64,000 nucleotides of DNA, from contig JADKKR010000005.1 of NCBI GenBank assembly GCA_016720395.1, positions 310,001 through 374,000 on the forward strand, given 5' to 3'. The position numbers were made by a program, and so were the translations under genes. Shown piece by piece: positions 18,295-26,873 of this stretch. Each line of letters starts with the position of its first letter. Positions within the stretch are counted from its first letter, which is position 1. The stretch is from Geobacteraceae bacterium (lineage in GTDB: Bacteria > Desulfobacterota > Desulfuromonadia > Geobacterales > Pseudopelobacteraceae). The notes under the pieces were generated by a model. It was given only the letters and a program-made list of their open reading frames with translations, made no database searches and was not told the origin of the DNA.

Positions 18295-19011
18295 TCAGGC
18301 TTCCGGCACCTCGAAATTTCCGACCAGACGGGTGAAAAAATCCGGTATGCCGGTTTCAAAGCTCATCCGCCTGCCGTTGACCGGGTGTGTGAACGAGATT
18401 GACCTGGCATGCAGAGCCAGAGTGCCATAGGAATCATTTCCCTTGCCGTATTTCCTGTCCCCCACAACCGGGTGTCCCTTCTCAGACAGGTGTACCCGTA
18501 TCTGGTGCTTGCGTCCGGTAAGCAGCCTGATTTCCAGCAGGCTGAAGCCTTTGGTCTCTTTGAGGACCGTATACTCGGTATGGGACAGCTTGCCGAGTGT
18601 CGGGTCGGGTGTGGAGTAGACATGCAAGGCACTGTTCTCGACCAGGTAGCTGCTGATTGTCCCTGCTTTCGGTGCTAGCGAACCATGCACGATCGTAAGG
18701 TAGCGCTTGTCGGTCTCCTGCCAGTGCGCCTGCAGAAATGTCTTGGCAGTCTCGCTCTTGGCAAGGATCAGAATACCTGAGGTTTCCCGATCCAGGCGAT
18801 GGACGATGTAGACCCGGTTCCGGGAGTGCGGGTTTCCTTTGCGGACATACTCGTTGAGGATGCTGTGGACTGTTCTCGACTTATCCCGGTCGGTTCCGAT
18901 CGACAGGAGGCCGGACGGCTTTTCAACCACGATGATATCCCTGTCCTCGTAGATGACCGGAAGCCCTTTGGGCTGATATTTGGCGGAGGGGCGTTTGGGT
19001 GCAGTAGGCAT
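18295..19011 (-). CDS. RluA-family pseudouridine synthase
   Basis: 238 residues. It has the HRLDRETSG motif with catalytic Asp74, the signature of RluA/RluC/RluD enzymes that isomerise uridine to pseudouridine in rRNA or tRNA. The C-terminal motif (GRKHQIRVHLSEKGHPVVGD, in part) is also present. There is no N-terminal S4 domain, so it is of the short type. The target uridine cannot be predicted from sequence. It stands alone on the minus strand between AmrS and tRNA-Ala. Confidence 0.92.
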   Translation of the reverse strand: MPTAPKRPSAKYQPKGLPVIYEDRDIIVVEKPSGLLSIGTDRDKSRTVHSILNEYVRKGNPHSRNRVYIVHRLDRETSGILILAKSETAKTFLQAHWQETDKRYLTIVHGSLAPKAGTISSYLVENSALHVYSTPDPTLGKLSHTEYTVLKETKGFSLLEIRLLTGRKHQIRVHLSEKGHPVVGDRKYGKGNDSYGTLALHARSISFTHPVNGRRMSFETGIPDFFTRLVGNFEVPEA

Positions 19012-19084
19012 GGCAGTTGTTTCTCGATAAGCGGAAACCGCGGTATTGGTCCCCGTAGTTCAGTGATACAGCAGGTAAACTGCA

Positions 19085-19118
19085 CAAAAAAAGGACTCAC
19101 GATCTCTCGTGAGTCCTT
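19085..19118 (-). terminator. rho-independent terminator of tRNA-Ala (minus strand)
   Basis: Read on the minus strand, AAGGACTCACGA and TCGTGAGTCCTT form a perfect 12-bp stem with a GAGA loop and are followed by seven Ts. It lies just downstream of the tRNA. Confidence 0.9.
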
Positions 19119-19125
19119 GACTTTT

Positions 19126-19201
19126 TGGTGGAGATGAACGGGATCGAACCGTTGACCTCTTGACTGCCAGTCAAGCGCTCTCCCAGCTGAGCTACACCCC
19201 C
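19126..19201 (-). tRNA. tRNA-Ala (GGC)
   Basis: 76 nt with encoded CCA. The acceptor GGGGGTG pairs with CATCTCC and includes the G3-U70 wobble that alanyl-tRNA synthetase recognises. The anticodon stem CTTGA/TCAAG encloses CTGGCAG with anticodon GGC. Confidence 0.95.
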
Positions 19202-19216
19202 AAAAAATGAAATCTC

Positions 19217-19245
19217 TATATACCAAACGAAAAAAAGCATGTCAA
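19217..19245 (-). promoter_or_regulatory. sigma-70 promoter of tRNA-Ala
   Basis: On the minus strand, a perfect TTGACA (19245-19240) and TATATA (19222-19217) stand 17 bases apart, 15 bases before the tRNA start. Confidence 0.8.
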
Positions 19246-19296
19246 CACTATTTACGTATTTCCATGGTATTGCTGGGTAAAAAAGAGGATTATTAC

Positions 19297-19326
19297 TTGA
19301 CGACGGGCAGCCTTTGCAGATATAAA
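19297..19326 (+). promoter_or_regulatory. sigma-70 promoter of tRNA-Leu
   Basis: TTGACG at 19297-19302 and TATAAA at 19321-19326 with an 18-base spacer, ending 10 bases before the tRNA. It is divergent from the tRNA-Ala promoter. Confidence 0.8.
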
Positions 19327-19336
19327 ACTACTCTAC

Positions 19337-19422
19337 GCCGGAGTGGTGAAATGGTAGACACAGCAGACTCAAAATCTGCCGCCTGCAAGGGCATGCCGGT
19401 TCGAGTCCGGCCTCCGGTACCA
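19337..19422 (+). tRNA. tRNA-Leu (CAA)
   Basis: 86 nt with a long variable arm, as expected for a class II tRNA, and encoded CCA. The anticodon stem GCAGA/TCTGC encloses CTCAAAA, giving anticodon CAA. The acceptor GCCGGAG pairs with CTCCGGT, with a G-U pair at the first position. Confidence 0.95.
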
Positions 19423-19430
19423 TAGATTTA

Positions 19431-19464
19431 AAAAGGGTTCACAGCTAAACTGTGAACCCTTTTC
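19431..19464 (+). terminator. rho-independent terminator after tRNA-Leu
   Basis: AAAGGGTTCACAG and CTGTGAACCCTTT form a perfect 13-bp stem with a five-base loop, ending in a T run. Confidence 0.9.
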
Positions 19465-19505
19465 GCGTTCATATTTGAGGGAGAAAAGTCTTCTCCTGCT
19501 GCTTT

Positions 19506-19757
19506 TCAGGGTTCCATCAACATCTGCAATCGAGACAGTGCCGTGCGGATTTTCATATCGAGCCGTTCGCAGCTTGAGCCGCTTTGCAGGGCATCCAGAT
19601 CGGACTGATTCACCAAGGTACTGACCAGGTGCTTGTCGGCTGCCATATGCAGTAGATGCACATCAATACATCCGACGGTCCGGCCTTCTACAAACTTAAC
19701 CCCTGACAGCTCTATTCCTGTTTGTGCGGCAAGGCCACTGACATACTCTTTGATCAT
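19506..19757 (-). CDS. hypothetical protein (83 residues)
   Basis: A short minus-strand frame starting MIKEYVSGLAAQ, with two Cys and no membrane segment. Nothing in it is recognised. A palindrome (ACACTTGCGAGTGT on this strand) lies five bases before the ATG, and no good ribosome site is visible. It fills the space between tRNA-Leu and the 20-22 kb minus-strand genes. Coding is plausible but not proven. Confidence 0.5.
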   Translation of the reverse strand: MIKEYVSGLAAQTGIELSGVKFVEGRTVGCIDVHLLHMAADKHLVSTLVNQSDLDALQSGSSCERLDMKIRTALSRLQMLMEP

Positions 19758-19762
19758 TTGTC

Positions 19763-19776
19763 ACACTCGCAAGTGT
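19763..19776. promoter_or_regulatory. 14-bp palindrome upstream of the hypothetical gene at 19506
   Basis: ACACTCGCAAGTGT is a near-perfect inverted repeat with ACACT/AGTGT arms and a four-base centre. It ends five bases before the ATG of the minus-strand gene. It may be an operator or an mRNA hairpin over the translation start. The remaining gap to 20021 holds AT-rich sequence and no gene I can support. Confidence 0.35.
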
Positions 19777-20021
19777 AGAATTTGTTGAGAAGTGTATATA
19801 GAATATCTTTCTAATGTACAATAGAAAAATGTAATAAGAGGAAGGGATCAGCGGGAGGGTTGGTTCAGGTTTAACGGTGTGCCTTGTGCTTATTGTTTCG
19901 CACTGCTTACGGCCTTTGTCGTGGGTCGGTGGACATCAGGGGTGGGCTTTTCTGCAGGTACGATACGGTCGCGATGTGGTGCAGCAATGGAAAAGGCCTG
20001 CCTGATTGATGTATGCTGCAC

Positions 20022-20609
20022 TCAGTAGTAAAAAGAGACTCCCATCAACAGCTTGTTGGAGTTGATCGGTTCGTTGGGATTGGCGGTGCCGGCGTTAGAG
20101 ATGTGATGGTAACGGTATTCCAGGTTAAGAGCCGTGTTCCGGTCGATAAAATACTGCACGCCGGTGCCCCCCTGGTAGCTGAAGCAGAGCTTCGTACCCA
20201 TGGTCGGCAGGCCCAGGTCGACAAACAGAACGCCGCCACCTGCCAGAACATAGGGAACCACTCTTTCCAGGCTGGTGAAGCGCCAGTGCCCCAGCCCGTA
20301 TCCACCCACCATGGAACGCCCGCCATAGTCAACCGCCATATGATAGGGCAGTTCCAGCAGCAGTTCGTGCCTCCCCTGATACCAGCTCCCCTTGCCTACC
20401 TCGTCGGACAGAAAGAAGCCGGCTCGCAGAATCGTATCCCACGTCTGAACCTTGTGGCGGGTTTCTCCGAAACCGACAAACGAGCTGCCGTAGCCGGTCA
20501 GGATGCCGATCTCGCCATTGGCTGAGGAGACCGGATGGTCGGCATGCACGGCAGGCGGCAGCATCAGAATGAACAGTACTACCAGCAGCGGCAACACGGT
20601 CTTCAACAT
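20022..20609 (-). CDS. acyloxyacyl hydrolase, PagL-like lipid A 3-O-deacylase
   Basis: 195 residues with a signal peptide (cleavage probable after VHA, about residue 23), then short amphipathic strands of an eight-stranded outer membrane barrel. The C-terminal block EYRYHHISNAG contains His169-x-Ser171, the catalytic pair of PagL, with a candidate Glu at 180. The last residue is aromatic, as in outer membrane barrel proteins. PagL enzymes remove the 3-O-linked acyl chain from lipid A. It lies 56 bases downstream of the B12/radical SAM gene at 20666 and is probably co-transcribed with it. Confidence 0.75.
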   Translation of the reverse strand: MLKTVLPLLVVLFILMLPPAVHADHPVSSANGEIGILTGYGSSFVGFGETRHKVQTWDTILRAGFFLSDEVGKGSWYQGRHELLLELPYHMAVDYGGRSMVGGYGLGHWRFTSLERVVPYVLAGGGVLFVDLGLPTMGTKLCFSYQGGTGVQYFIDRNTALNLEYRYHHISNAGTANPNEPINSNKLLMGVSFYY

Positions 20610-20665
20610 AACCAGGGCTCTCCTCTGTACAATACGCTCTTATGCTGCATGACGATACGGATCGT

Positions 20666-22087
20666 TCACCATTTCTGTTTCATCTGAAAGGCAAGTATCT
20701 GCGGCAGGTGGCTCAGGAATGAGTAAACACTGTGGGGTGACTTCCAGAGCATCTTGGCGTAGCCCAGGTTGATATGCGGGCGGTGGTAAAAGCGCCGGAT
20801 GAATTCGTCATACAGGTCGTCTATCTGAGTTTTGGTCATCCCGGTCGGGACAAAGACGGTGTTGATACAATTCATCAGCTCCCAGTTCTCATCGAATTCT
20901 CCGAATTCACGAATAGTCTTGTAGACAGGTGCGCCGGGAAAGGGGGTGAATTTTGTGACGTTAATCTCGTCCAGCGGCAGTGACAATGCATAGTCGATGG
21001 TACGGCGGATAGCCGCTTCGTCCTCGCCCGGCAGGCCGACCATGAACAGTCCCTTGACACGCATGCCGGCCTTTTTGACCATCAACAGCTTCTGTCCCAC
21101 CTCATCCAGTCCGTAAAACTTACGGTGCTTCTTCAGAATCTCCGGGTCACCTGATTCGATGCCGAAGTTTACCTGCCAGCATCCGGAACCTTTCAGCAGC
21201 CTCAGCAGCTCTTCATCAACATGTTCCAGGCGGGCGATGCAGTTGTAGCTGAATCTGATCCCCTTTTTCGCCTTCAACTCGCAGAATTCGGCTACCCGTT
21301 TGCGGTCAAAGGTGAACAGGTCATCGTAGAAGAATACATGGCGAATGCCGAAATTCCTGTTCAGCAGGGCCACATGTTCCAGTATGTAGTCGGGCGAATT
21401 GAAGCGGAAACCGCGCGAGAAGACCGAGCGGTCGCAATAGGAGCAGGAATAGGGGCAGCCGCGGCTGGAGATGATACTGGTGTTGGGCGACGTGGGGTAG
21501 CTGAAGAGCGGCAGTTTGTAGCGGCGGGGAAAATCAGGCAGCAGGTGGTAGGCAGGAAAGGGGAGGCTGTCCAGATCTGTGATCAATTCACGTTGCGAGG
21601 TGAGCGTGCCTGTGCCGGAGCTGCCCCGATAGGCAACGCCGGGAATGTTCTCCACGTTGCTGAATCCGGCGCGGGCCAGGTCCAGCATGGTGTTTTCGCC
21701 CTCGCCGATCACCAGCAAATCCAGGGCAGGGTAGGAGTCCAGTAGCGGGGCACCAATGGTGCAGGCGTGTGCTCCCCCGAGTACGGTGACAATATTCGGA
21801 GCCTTCCCCTTCAGCAGGGTGGCAATGCGGTTTGTTTCGGGAAATGATGAGGTAGTGCAGGAAAAACCGACTGCGCTGCAGCCGGAGGCAATGATTTTTG
21901 CGACCATCACCTCATGTGATTCGCGACTGGCGTATCCGTCGATGATTTCGACCTCAATGCCATGCTTTTCCAGCCAGGCGGCGATGCTCAGGATCCCCAA
22001 TGGCGGCATCAGGTTGAAAATGGTGGTGATATCAGTCACACCCTTGATGAAGTTGCTGCCATAGGGGTGAAGGAACAGTACCTTCAT
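20666..22087 (-). CDS. B12-binding radical SAM protein
   Basis: 473 residues from ATG 22087, which has a good ribosome site (GGAG) six bases away and gives the usual start (MKVLFLHPYGS). The frame is open a further 65 codons upstream, but that part lacks family features. The N-terminal third is a B12-binding Rossmann domain (VTVLGGAHACT, VIGEGENT) without the DxHxxG base-off motif, as in the BchE-like group. The radical SAM core has Cys211-x3-Cys215-x2-Cys218. Such enzymes mostly methylate or form C-C bonds on unactivated carbons. It is divergent from the lipid-like cluster at 22.6 kb and shares its control region. Confidence 0.88.
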   Translation of the reverse strand: MKVLFLHPYGSNFIKGVTDITTIFNLMPPLGILSIAAWLEKHGIEVEIIDGYASRESHEVMVAKIIASGCSAVGFSCTTSSFPETNRIATLLKGKAPNIVTVLGGAHACTIGAPLLDSYPALDLLVIGEGENTMLDLARAGFSNVENIPGVAYRGSSGTGTLTSQRELITDLDSLPFPAYHLLPDFPRRYKLPLFSYPTSPNTSIISSRGCPYSCSYCDRSVFSRGFRFNSPDYILEHVALLNRNFGIRHVFFYDDLFTFDRKRVAEFCELKAKKGIRFSYNCIARLEHVDEELLRLLKGSGCWQVNFGIESGDPEILKKHRKFYGLDEVGQKLLMVKKAGMRVKGLFMVGLPGEDEAAIRRTIDYALSLPLDEINVTKFTPFPGAPVYKTIREFGEFDENWELMNCINTVFVPTGMTKTQIDDLYDEFIRRFYHRPHINLGYAKMLWKSPHSVYSFLSHLPQILAFQMKQKW

Positions 22088-22344
22088 GCAATCTCCGGAT
22101 ATGGTGATTCTCGTAAATCCTGTCAGACAGGATACCCTACCCCAGACAGAGCTGTTCGTCCAGCATTCTATATCCCCCGATTCATGTCGGTGAGTGCGGT
22201 ATGCCGTAAGCCGGACTGCCATATATGGCGGTTGCGTCATAGATGACAGTTTTGCCGGTTTCCGTCTGGCCATCTGTCGCAATAATATTGTAAGTATTCA
22301 AGTTATAACAGTCTGTTAGGCTCTTTGTTGATGTTTGGTGTATC

Positions 22345-22359
22345 TGGCACGCTAGTTGC
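22345..22359 (+). promoter_or_regulatory. sigma-54 promoter (-24/-12) upstream of the acyl-lipid cluster
   Basis: TGGCACG, then four bases, then TTGC (22345-22359) match the sigma-54 consensus exactly in sequence and spacing. It points toward the gene run starting at 22650. Sigma-54 use would require a bacterial enhancer-binding activator; none is encoded nearby, and IHF (gene at 16337) commonly helps. This is a pattern match in AT-rich intergenic DNA. Confidence 0.7.
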
Positions 22360-22460
22360 GGTTCATTCTTCATGCTGATCATGGTCGTTGCATACGATAT
22401 CTCAAAAATAAACCGTTTCAGCTTAACATCCGGAATTTCAGCAATCTTTTAAACTCCGGG

Positions 22461-22582
22461 ATGAAGACGTTACTGCTCTTTGGAAATTTTGATGTCGATT
22501 ACACGATTTATTGGCAGAGGTCATTACAATGAAAGCAATCGTTCATGCCTGGCCGACTGCAGCTTTTCTTAAAAGAGCCTGA
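22461..22582 (+). other. two short overlapping frames in the cluster leader
   Basis: ATG 22461 opens a 23-codon frame (MKTLLLFGNFDVDYT...) that ends at 22532. Its TGA overlaps ATG 22529 of a 17-codon frame (MKAIVHAWPTAAFLKRA) ending at 22582. The second has AGAGG nine bases upstream. The first looks like the N-terminus of certain glycosyltransferases, so this may be a gene remnant, or a pair of leader peptides between the sigma-54 and sigma-70 sites. Nothing else is seen in 22088-22649. Confidence 0.3.
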
Positions 22583-22594
22583 TATCCAGTGTGG

Positions 22595-22623
22595 TTGACG
22601 TACCGGGCACATCCATGTAAAAT
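22595..22623 (+). promoter_or_regulatory. sigma-70 promoter of the acyl-lipid cluster
   Basis: TTGACG at 22595-22600 and TAAAAT at 22618-22623 with exactly 17 bases between. Both hexamers match five of six positions. It lies about 27 bases before the first gene. Confidence 0.75.
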
Positions 22624-22649
22624 GCTAAAATTTAGAATTGTTTTGCGGG

Positions 22650-23495
22650 GTGAAATTGTTTCGTAATGCCCTCACCATCGATGTGGAAGACTGGTACCAC
22701 GTTTGCGGATATGAACCCGGGCACGCTGTACCTGAAAGCCGCTGGCGGATATGTGATGCCGTTGAACGGATTCTGCTGCTGCTTGATGAATACAAGGTAC
22801 AAGCCACTTTTTTTGTTCTGGGGTCAGTGGCAGCCCGGCAGCCTGACGTGGTGAAACGTATCGCCGCCGGGGGCCATGAGGTTGCTTCACATGGCTGGTC
22901 ACACAGCCTGATCCATGAGTTGACACCGGAGCAGTTTCGCGATGAACTGGCCCGAACCGAGGCTGTCATCAAGGAGCAGGCCGGTTACCTGCCTGCCGGT
23001 TTCCGCGCACCACAGTGGTCGGTGTCCGACAGGACGCCCTGGGTGCACGATATTCTTGCAGAGCGGGGCTATTGTTATGATTCCAGCCTGAGTCCGTTGC
23101 CCTTCATCGGTGACCGCAGGGGATCGCGGGTCCCCTACCGGATCAGGGCTGCGGCCGGGACGCTGTTTGAGTTTCCGCCACTGGTCACGCCGACGTGGTT
23201 CGGGAACATGCCGACAGGTGGCGGATGGGGCTTCAGGTTTTTCCCCCCTGCGCTGATCGAGTTCTCGGTGCGACAGTTGAATGCATCCGGTCAGCCGGCG
23301 GTGTTGTATCTGCATCCGCGGGATGTTGACCCGGATGGCCCCCGACTGCGCCTTCCTCCGCTGAAACGGTTTGCGGCATACGGAACCAGGAATGATGCTT
23401 TGCCGCGGGTGCGGAGGTTGTTGGATCGTTTTCGCTTCACTACGTTGAAAGAACTGGCTGCCGATGTCCTACTGCATTCTGATCCCGTCGTTTAA
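22650..23495 (+). CDS. polysaccharide deacetylase family protein
   Basis: 281 residues from GTG 22650 (TTG 22638 and TTG 22656 are alternatives). The NodB-type motif LTIDVEDWYHV at the N-terminus carries the catalytic and metal Asp residues, and HEVASHGWSH gives the His-x3-His metal pair. The layout, including FRAPQWSVSD and a short C-terminal domain, is like the deacetylases found in exopolysaccharide loci. The family removes N-acetyl groups from sugar polymers, or other amide-linked groups. It is first in the cluster; the next gene starts 32 bases inside its end. Substrate unknown. Confidence 0.88.
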   Translation: MKLFRNALTIDVEDWYHVCGYEPGHAVPESRWRICDAVERILLLLDEYKVQATFFVLGSVAARQPDVVKRIAAGGHEVASHGWSHSLIHELTPEQFRDELARTEAVIKEQAGYLPAGFRAPQWSVSDRTPWVHDILAERGYCYDSSLSPLPFIGDRRGSRVPYRIRAAAGTLFEFPPLVTPTWFGNMPTGGGWGFRFFPPALIEFSVRQLNASGQPAVLYLHPRDVDPDGPRLRLPPLKRFAAYGTRNDALPRVRRLLDRFRFTTLKELAADVLLHSDPVV

Positions 23496-24126
23496 CGCCG
23501 AAAAGACTCTTGGCGCTGTGGTTATGGAATGCCTTGAGAGGGATGTTCCGGTTGTGGTCGTAGATGACGGATCAACGGATGGAACGGCAGCGCTGACTGC
23601 AGGTCTGCCGGTCACGCTTCTGAAGCACGGGCGGAATCAGGGTAAGGGCCGTGCGTTACGTACCGGTTTTGCCTGGGCCCTGGAGCAGGGATTTGACGCA
23701 GTGGTCACCCTGGATGCTGATGGTCAGCATGATGTCTCAGCGGTCTCACGCCTGTACGAAGCCGCCCGGGACAGTGGAACGGACCTGCTGATCGCATCGC
23801 GGCATACACAGTTTGAAAAGATGGCCGGGCTCCGGTCATCCTGGAACCGTTTTGGTGTCTGGTGCATGCAGAAAAGGACCGGATTCGAAATAACAGACAG
23901 CCAGTCCGGATTTCGATATTATTCAGCAGGTCTGCTCACGTCCGTCACGCTGGATGCAGACGGCTATGATCTTGAGATGGAAGTGCTTATGAAGGCCTGG
24001 AGAAAGGGTTTCCGTGTCGCCTCCCTGCCGGTGGCGGCTCGGGTTGCCGATGGGCGCGCCACCAGTCATTTCCGTCCGGTGCGCGATACCTGGAATATCT
24101 GCAAGATATTTTTACGCTACATGTAA
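23464..24126 (+). CDS. family 2 glycosyltransferase
   Basis: 220 residues of a GT-A fold enzyme, like the polyprenyl-phosphate mannosyl- or glucosyltransferase group: VVVDDGSTDGT near residue 33 for nucleotide binding and TLDADGQHD near residue 78 with the metal-binding DxD. There is no obvious membrane segment, so it is probably cytoplasmic or peripheral. It overlaps the deacetylase gene by 32 bases, so the two are probably translated together. Aryl polyene clusters also contain a family 2 glycosyltransferase. The sugar donor is not predictable. Confidence 0.9.
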   Translation: MSYCILIPSFNAEKTLGAVVMECLERDVPVVVVDDGSTDGTAALTAGLPVTLLKHGRNQGKGRALRTGFAWALEQGFDAVVTLDADGQHDVSAVSRLYEAARDSGTDLLIASRHTQFEKMAGLRSSWNRFGVWCMQKRTGFEITDSQSGFRYYSAGLLTSVTLDADGYDLEMEVLMKAWRKGFRVASLPVAARVADGRATSHFRPVRDTWNICKIFLRYM

Positions 24127-24138
24127 CAGGAGCTTTAG

Positions 24139-25518
24139 ATGATCAAGTCGTTGAAAGATTATACCAAGGAAAAGGTTCTGACCTATCTTCTGTCGATGGC
24201 GACCAACTCCTCCGATGATACACTGATCAAGATGACCCATCTGATGGAGATGATCCCCAAAAAGGATTACTATAAGGAGCGAATCCGCTGGATCAGGGGA
24301 CTTGTCCGCGACAAGCATCCCAGCATCGAGTTTCCCCGGCGCATCCTGCGTGACCTGCATCCCAACCAGCGTGACAAGTGGATCAGCAATCTGGCTATCA
24401 ACCACCTGTTGAACGGCACCAACAAGCGCAAGGAATGGGCAGATGTCAACGGGTTCTACCCGCCGTCTACGGTTGTGATCAGCCCCACCATGAAGTGTGA
24501 CCTGAAGTGCTACGGATGCTATGCCGGAGATTACGGTAAATCACTGGAGCTCTCGCTGGAAGAACTCGATTCGGTCCTGATGCAGATGAAGGAGATGGGC
24601 ATTTACTTTGCCGTCATCTCAGGCGGCGAACCCTTTTATATGAAGGGGATCTTTGATATTTTCAAGAAACATAGCGACATGGCTTTTCTGGTCTTCACCC
24701 ATGGCGGCCTGATCGACGAAGCGATGGTCGAGAAACTGACCGAGGTTGGAAACGTCATGCCATCCTTCTCGCTGGAAGGTTACGAACAGGAAACCGATGA
24801 GCGACGCGGTGCGGGTCATTTCAAGAAAGTCATGCGGGCCATGGATCTGCTGCGTGAAGGCGGGCTGTCGTTCTGCGGTTCGTTTACCCACTCCAGCAAA
24901 AACTCCCACATAATAAACAATGGTGAGTATATTGACATGCTTCTCTCCAAGGGTGTCTTTGCCCTGTGGCTCTTCTCCTATGTCCCGGTCGGCAGAAAAC
25001 CGGACACCGGATTGATGCCTACGCCGGAACAGCGTGACCATCTGCGCCGCAGCGTTGCCGGTTTCCGTGACAGCAAACCGATGCTGTTTATCGATTTCTG
25101 GAATGACGGGCCGATAGTATCGGGTTGTCTTGCCGGTGGAAGGAAGTATTTCCACATCAACGCCAACGGAGATATCGAGCCGTGCGTATTCTGCCATGTG
25201 GCGGTGGATAACATTCGCCGGACCACTCTGCGGGATGCGCTGGCGTCATCATTTTTCAGGAAAATCAGGGAAAAGCAGGGTGAGCACGACAACCTGCTGC
25301 GGCCCTGTATGTTGATCGATCACCCCGAGGTTGGCAGGGAGATTTTTGCCAGCGAAGGTGCCTATGCGACACATGAAGGCGCTGAAGAGATTTTTACCGG
25401 TCTGGCAGATAAAATGGACGCATACTCCACCGCCTACGGCGATATCGCCGACCGGGTCTGGGATGCCGAGTTTGTTGACCATCGGATCAAGCAGAATACA
25501 ACTACCCGACGGAAATGA
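24139..25518 (+). CDS. radical SAM protein with SPASM-like C-terminus
   Basis: 459 residues. The radical SAM motif is Cys120-x3-Cys124-x2-Cys127 (MKCDLKCYGCYAG), then the SAM-binding ISGGEPF. The C-terminal part has GCLAGGRKYFHIN and PCVFCHVA, which look like Cys ligands of auxiliary Fe-S clusters as in SPASM proteins. No B12 domain. A ~100-residue N-terminal helical extension precedes the barrel. SPASM enzymes modify peptides or small molecules; a role on an ACP-bound or lipid substrate is inferred from the cluster. Confidence 0.85.
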   Translation: MIKSLKDYTKEKVLTYLLSMATNSSDDTLIKMTHLMEMIPKKDYYKERIRWIRGLVRDKHPSIEFPRRILRDLHPNQRDKWISNLAINHLLNGTNKRKEWADVNGFYPPSTVVISPTMKCDLKCYGCYAGDYGKSLELSLEELDSVLMQMKEMGIYFAVISGGEPFYMKGIFDIFKKHSDMAFLVFTHGGLIDEAMVEKLTEVGNVMPSFSLEGYEQETDERRGAGHFKKVMRAMDLLREGGLSFCGSFTHSSKNSHIINNGEYIDMLLSKGVFALWLFSYVPVGRKPDTGLMPTPEQRDHLRRSVAGFRDSKPMLFIDFWNDGPIVSGCLAGGRKYFHINANGDIEPCVFCHVAVDNIRRTTLRDALASSFFRKIREKQGEHDNLLRPCMLIDHPEVGREIFASEGAYATHEGAEEIFTGLADKMDAYSTAYGDIADRVWDAEFVDHRIKQNTTTRRK

Positions 25519-26870
25519 ATGTACTTCTGGTAAACCCCCCGTCAACGGGTGTTTTCAGTACATTCGGCATCAATCTTCCGCCCATGGGACTGCTGTACGT
25601 CGCCGCTTCTCTTGAGCAGGCAGGTCATACGGTGGTTGTGCGTGACCTCTCTTTGCAGGGAGAGAAGCTTTCCGCCGCGGACCTGAAGGGTGCCGATATC
25701 GTCGGCATCTCCAGTGACAGCACCCGAATCGAAAAAGCCATGGCTGTTGCCCGCAAGGCGGCCAGGGCAGGTCTTCCGGTCGTCATGGGCGGTCCGCATC
25801 CCCAGTTTCTGGCTGACGAGATCTGCGCCTGCGGAGCTGTTTCCTATATTGTCAAAGGGGAGGGCGAGCCGGTATTCCCGGCTTTGCTGGCAGCGCTGGA
25901 AAAGGGCGAGGACACGGCTTCGGTGCTGGGCCTTATCTATCGGCAGCACGGCCGGATCATCGAGACACCTGATGCCGTTCGACCTGATGTTGAATCCCTG
26001 CCCTGGCCCGCGCGACACCTGGTAGATCTCCAACGCTACTCCGGTTGCGTGGACGAAATGCCGCTTACGCCGATTGTTACCAGCCGCGGCTGCCCCGGTG
26101 CCTGTCATTTCTGCTCATCGTCAAGTTTTTTCGGTCGCGGGTGGCGCTACCGGAGTGCCGAATCGGTTCTCCTCGAACTGGACGATATATATAACCATCA
26201 TGGTTTCAGGGCCGTGGCGTTCCTCGATGATAACTTCACCCTTCTGCCGGAGCGCGTTGAAAAGATTGCCGACGGTATCATTGAACGTGGCTACGATCTC
26301 AGGCTCTGGAACTTCTCGCGGGTCGACACTATCGTCAACAATCCCGGCATGGTCAGGAAGCTTGCCCGGGCCGGGTCGCGTACCATCTACCTGGGAATTG
26401 AAAGCGACAGTGCGGACACTCTCAATTCTCTGGGAAAAAATACGACTGTTGCAGACGTTGAACGGGCCGTCCTGATGTTGAAGGAAAACAATATCGAAGT
26501 GTTCGGAAGCTATATCATCGGCAGTCTTGGCGAGGACCGCGCCGACATCGAGCGCACTATTGAGCTGGCGATCAGGCTTGATACCAGTACCGCCCAGTTT
26601 TCTATATTGACTCCATATCCAGGGACTCAGCTGTATCAGGAAATTAAAGACCGTATCTTCAAGCATCGCTGGAAGTTTTACGACGGGTTGCACCTGGTAT
26701 TCCGGCACCCGAAGATAAACCGGCACATACTCCAGATGCTGCTTCTTTCAGCCTTTATGCGATTCTATCGCCGGTCACGGAAATCGATTGAAGGATTTAA
26801 TCACGTTGCCAAACGTAACCGGCCTTCTTTCAAAAAGATGATGGTCTGCGCGTGGGATCTTTTCTTTTAA
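25515..26870 (+). CDS. B12-binding radical SAM protein
   Basis: 451 residues, starting inside the stop of the preceding gene (ATGA overlap). B12-binding Rossmann domain at about 1-140 (VVMGGPHPQF, IVKGEGEPVF) without a DxHxxG motif. The radical SAM core has Cys193-x3-Cys197-x2-Cys200 (SRGCPGACHFC). The C-terminal segment is basic. It is of the type associated with lipid modification, such as C-methylation. The product is unknown. The next gene follows after three bases. Confidence 0.88.
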   Translation: MNVLLVNPPSTGVFSTFGINLPPMGLLYVAASLEQAGHTVVVRDLSLQGEKLSAADLKGADIVGISSDSTRIEKAMAVARKAARAGLPVVMGGPHPQFLADEICACGAVSYIVKGEGEPVFPALLAALEKGEDTASVLGLIYRQHGRIIETPDAVRPDVESLPWPARHLVDLQRYSGCVDEMPLTPIVTSRGCPGACHFCSSSSFFGRGWRYRSAESVLLELDDIYNHHGFRAVAFLDDNFTLLPERVEKIADGIIERGYDLRLWNFSRVDTIVNNPGMVRKLARAGSRTIYLGIESDSADTLNSLGKNTTVADVERAVLMLKENNIEVFGSYIIGSLGEDRADIERTIELAIRLDTSTAQFSILTPYPGTQLYQEIKDRIFKHRWKFYDGLHLVFRHPKINRHILQMLLLSAFMRFYRRSRKSIEGFNHVAKRNRPSFKKMMVCAWDLFF

Positions 26871-26873
26871 TTC

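Noticed and set aside
19207..19425. Plus-strand 72-codon frame over the tRNA-Leu gene
   Set aside because: It runs through the tRNA and its promoter; the RNA genes explain the sequence.
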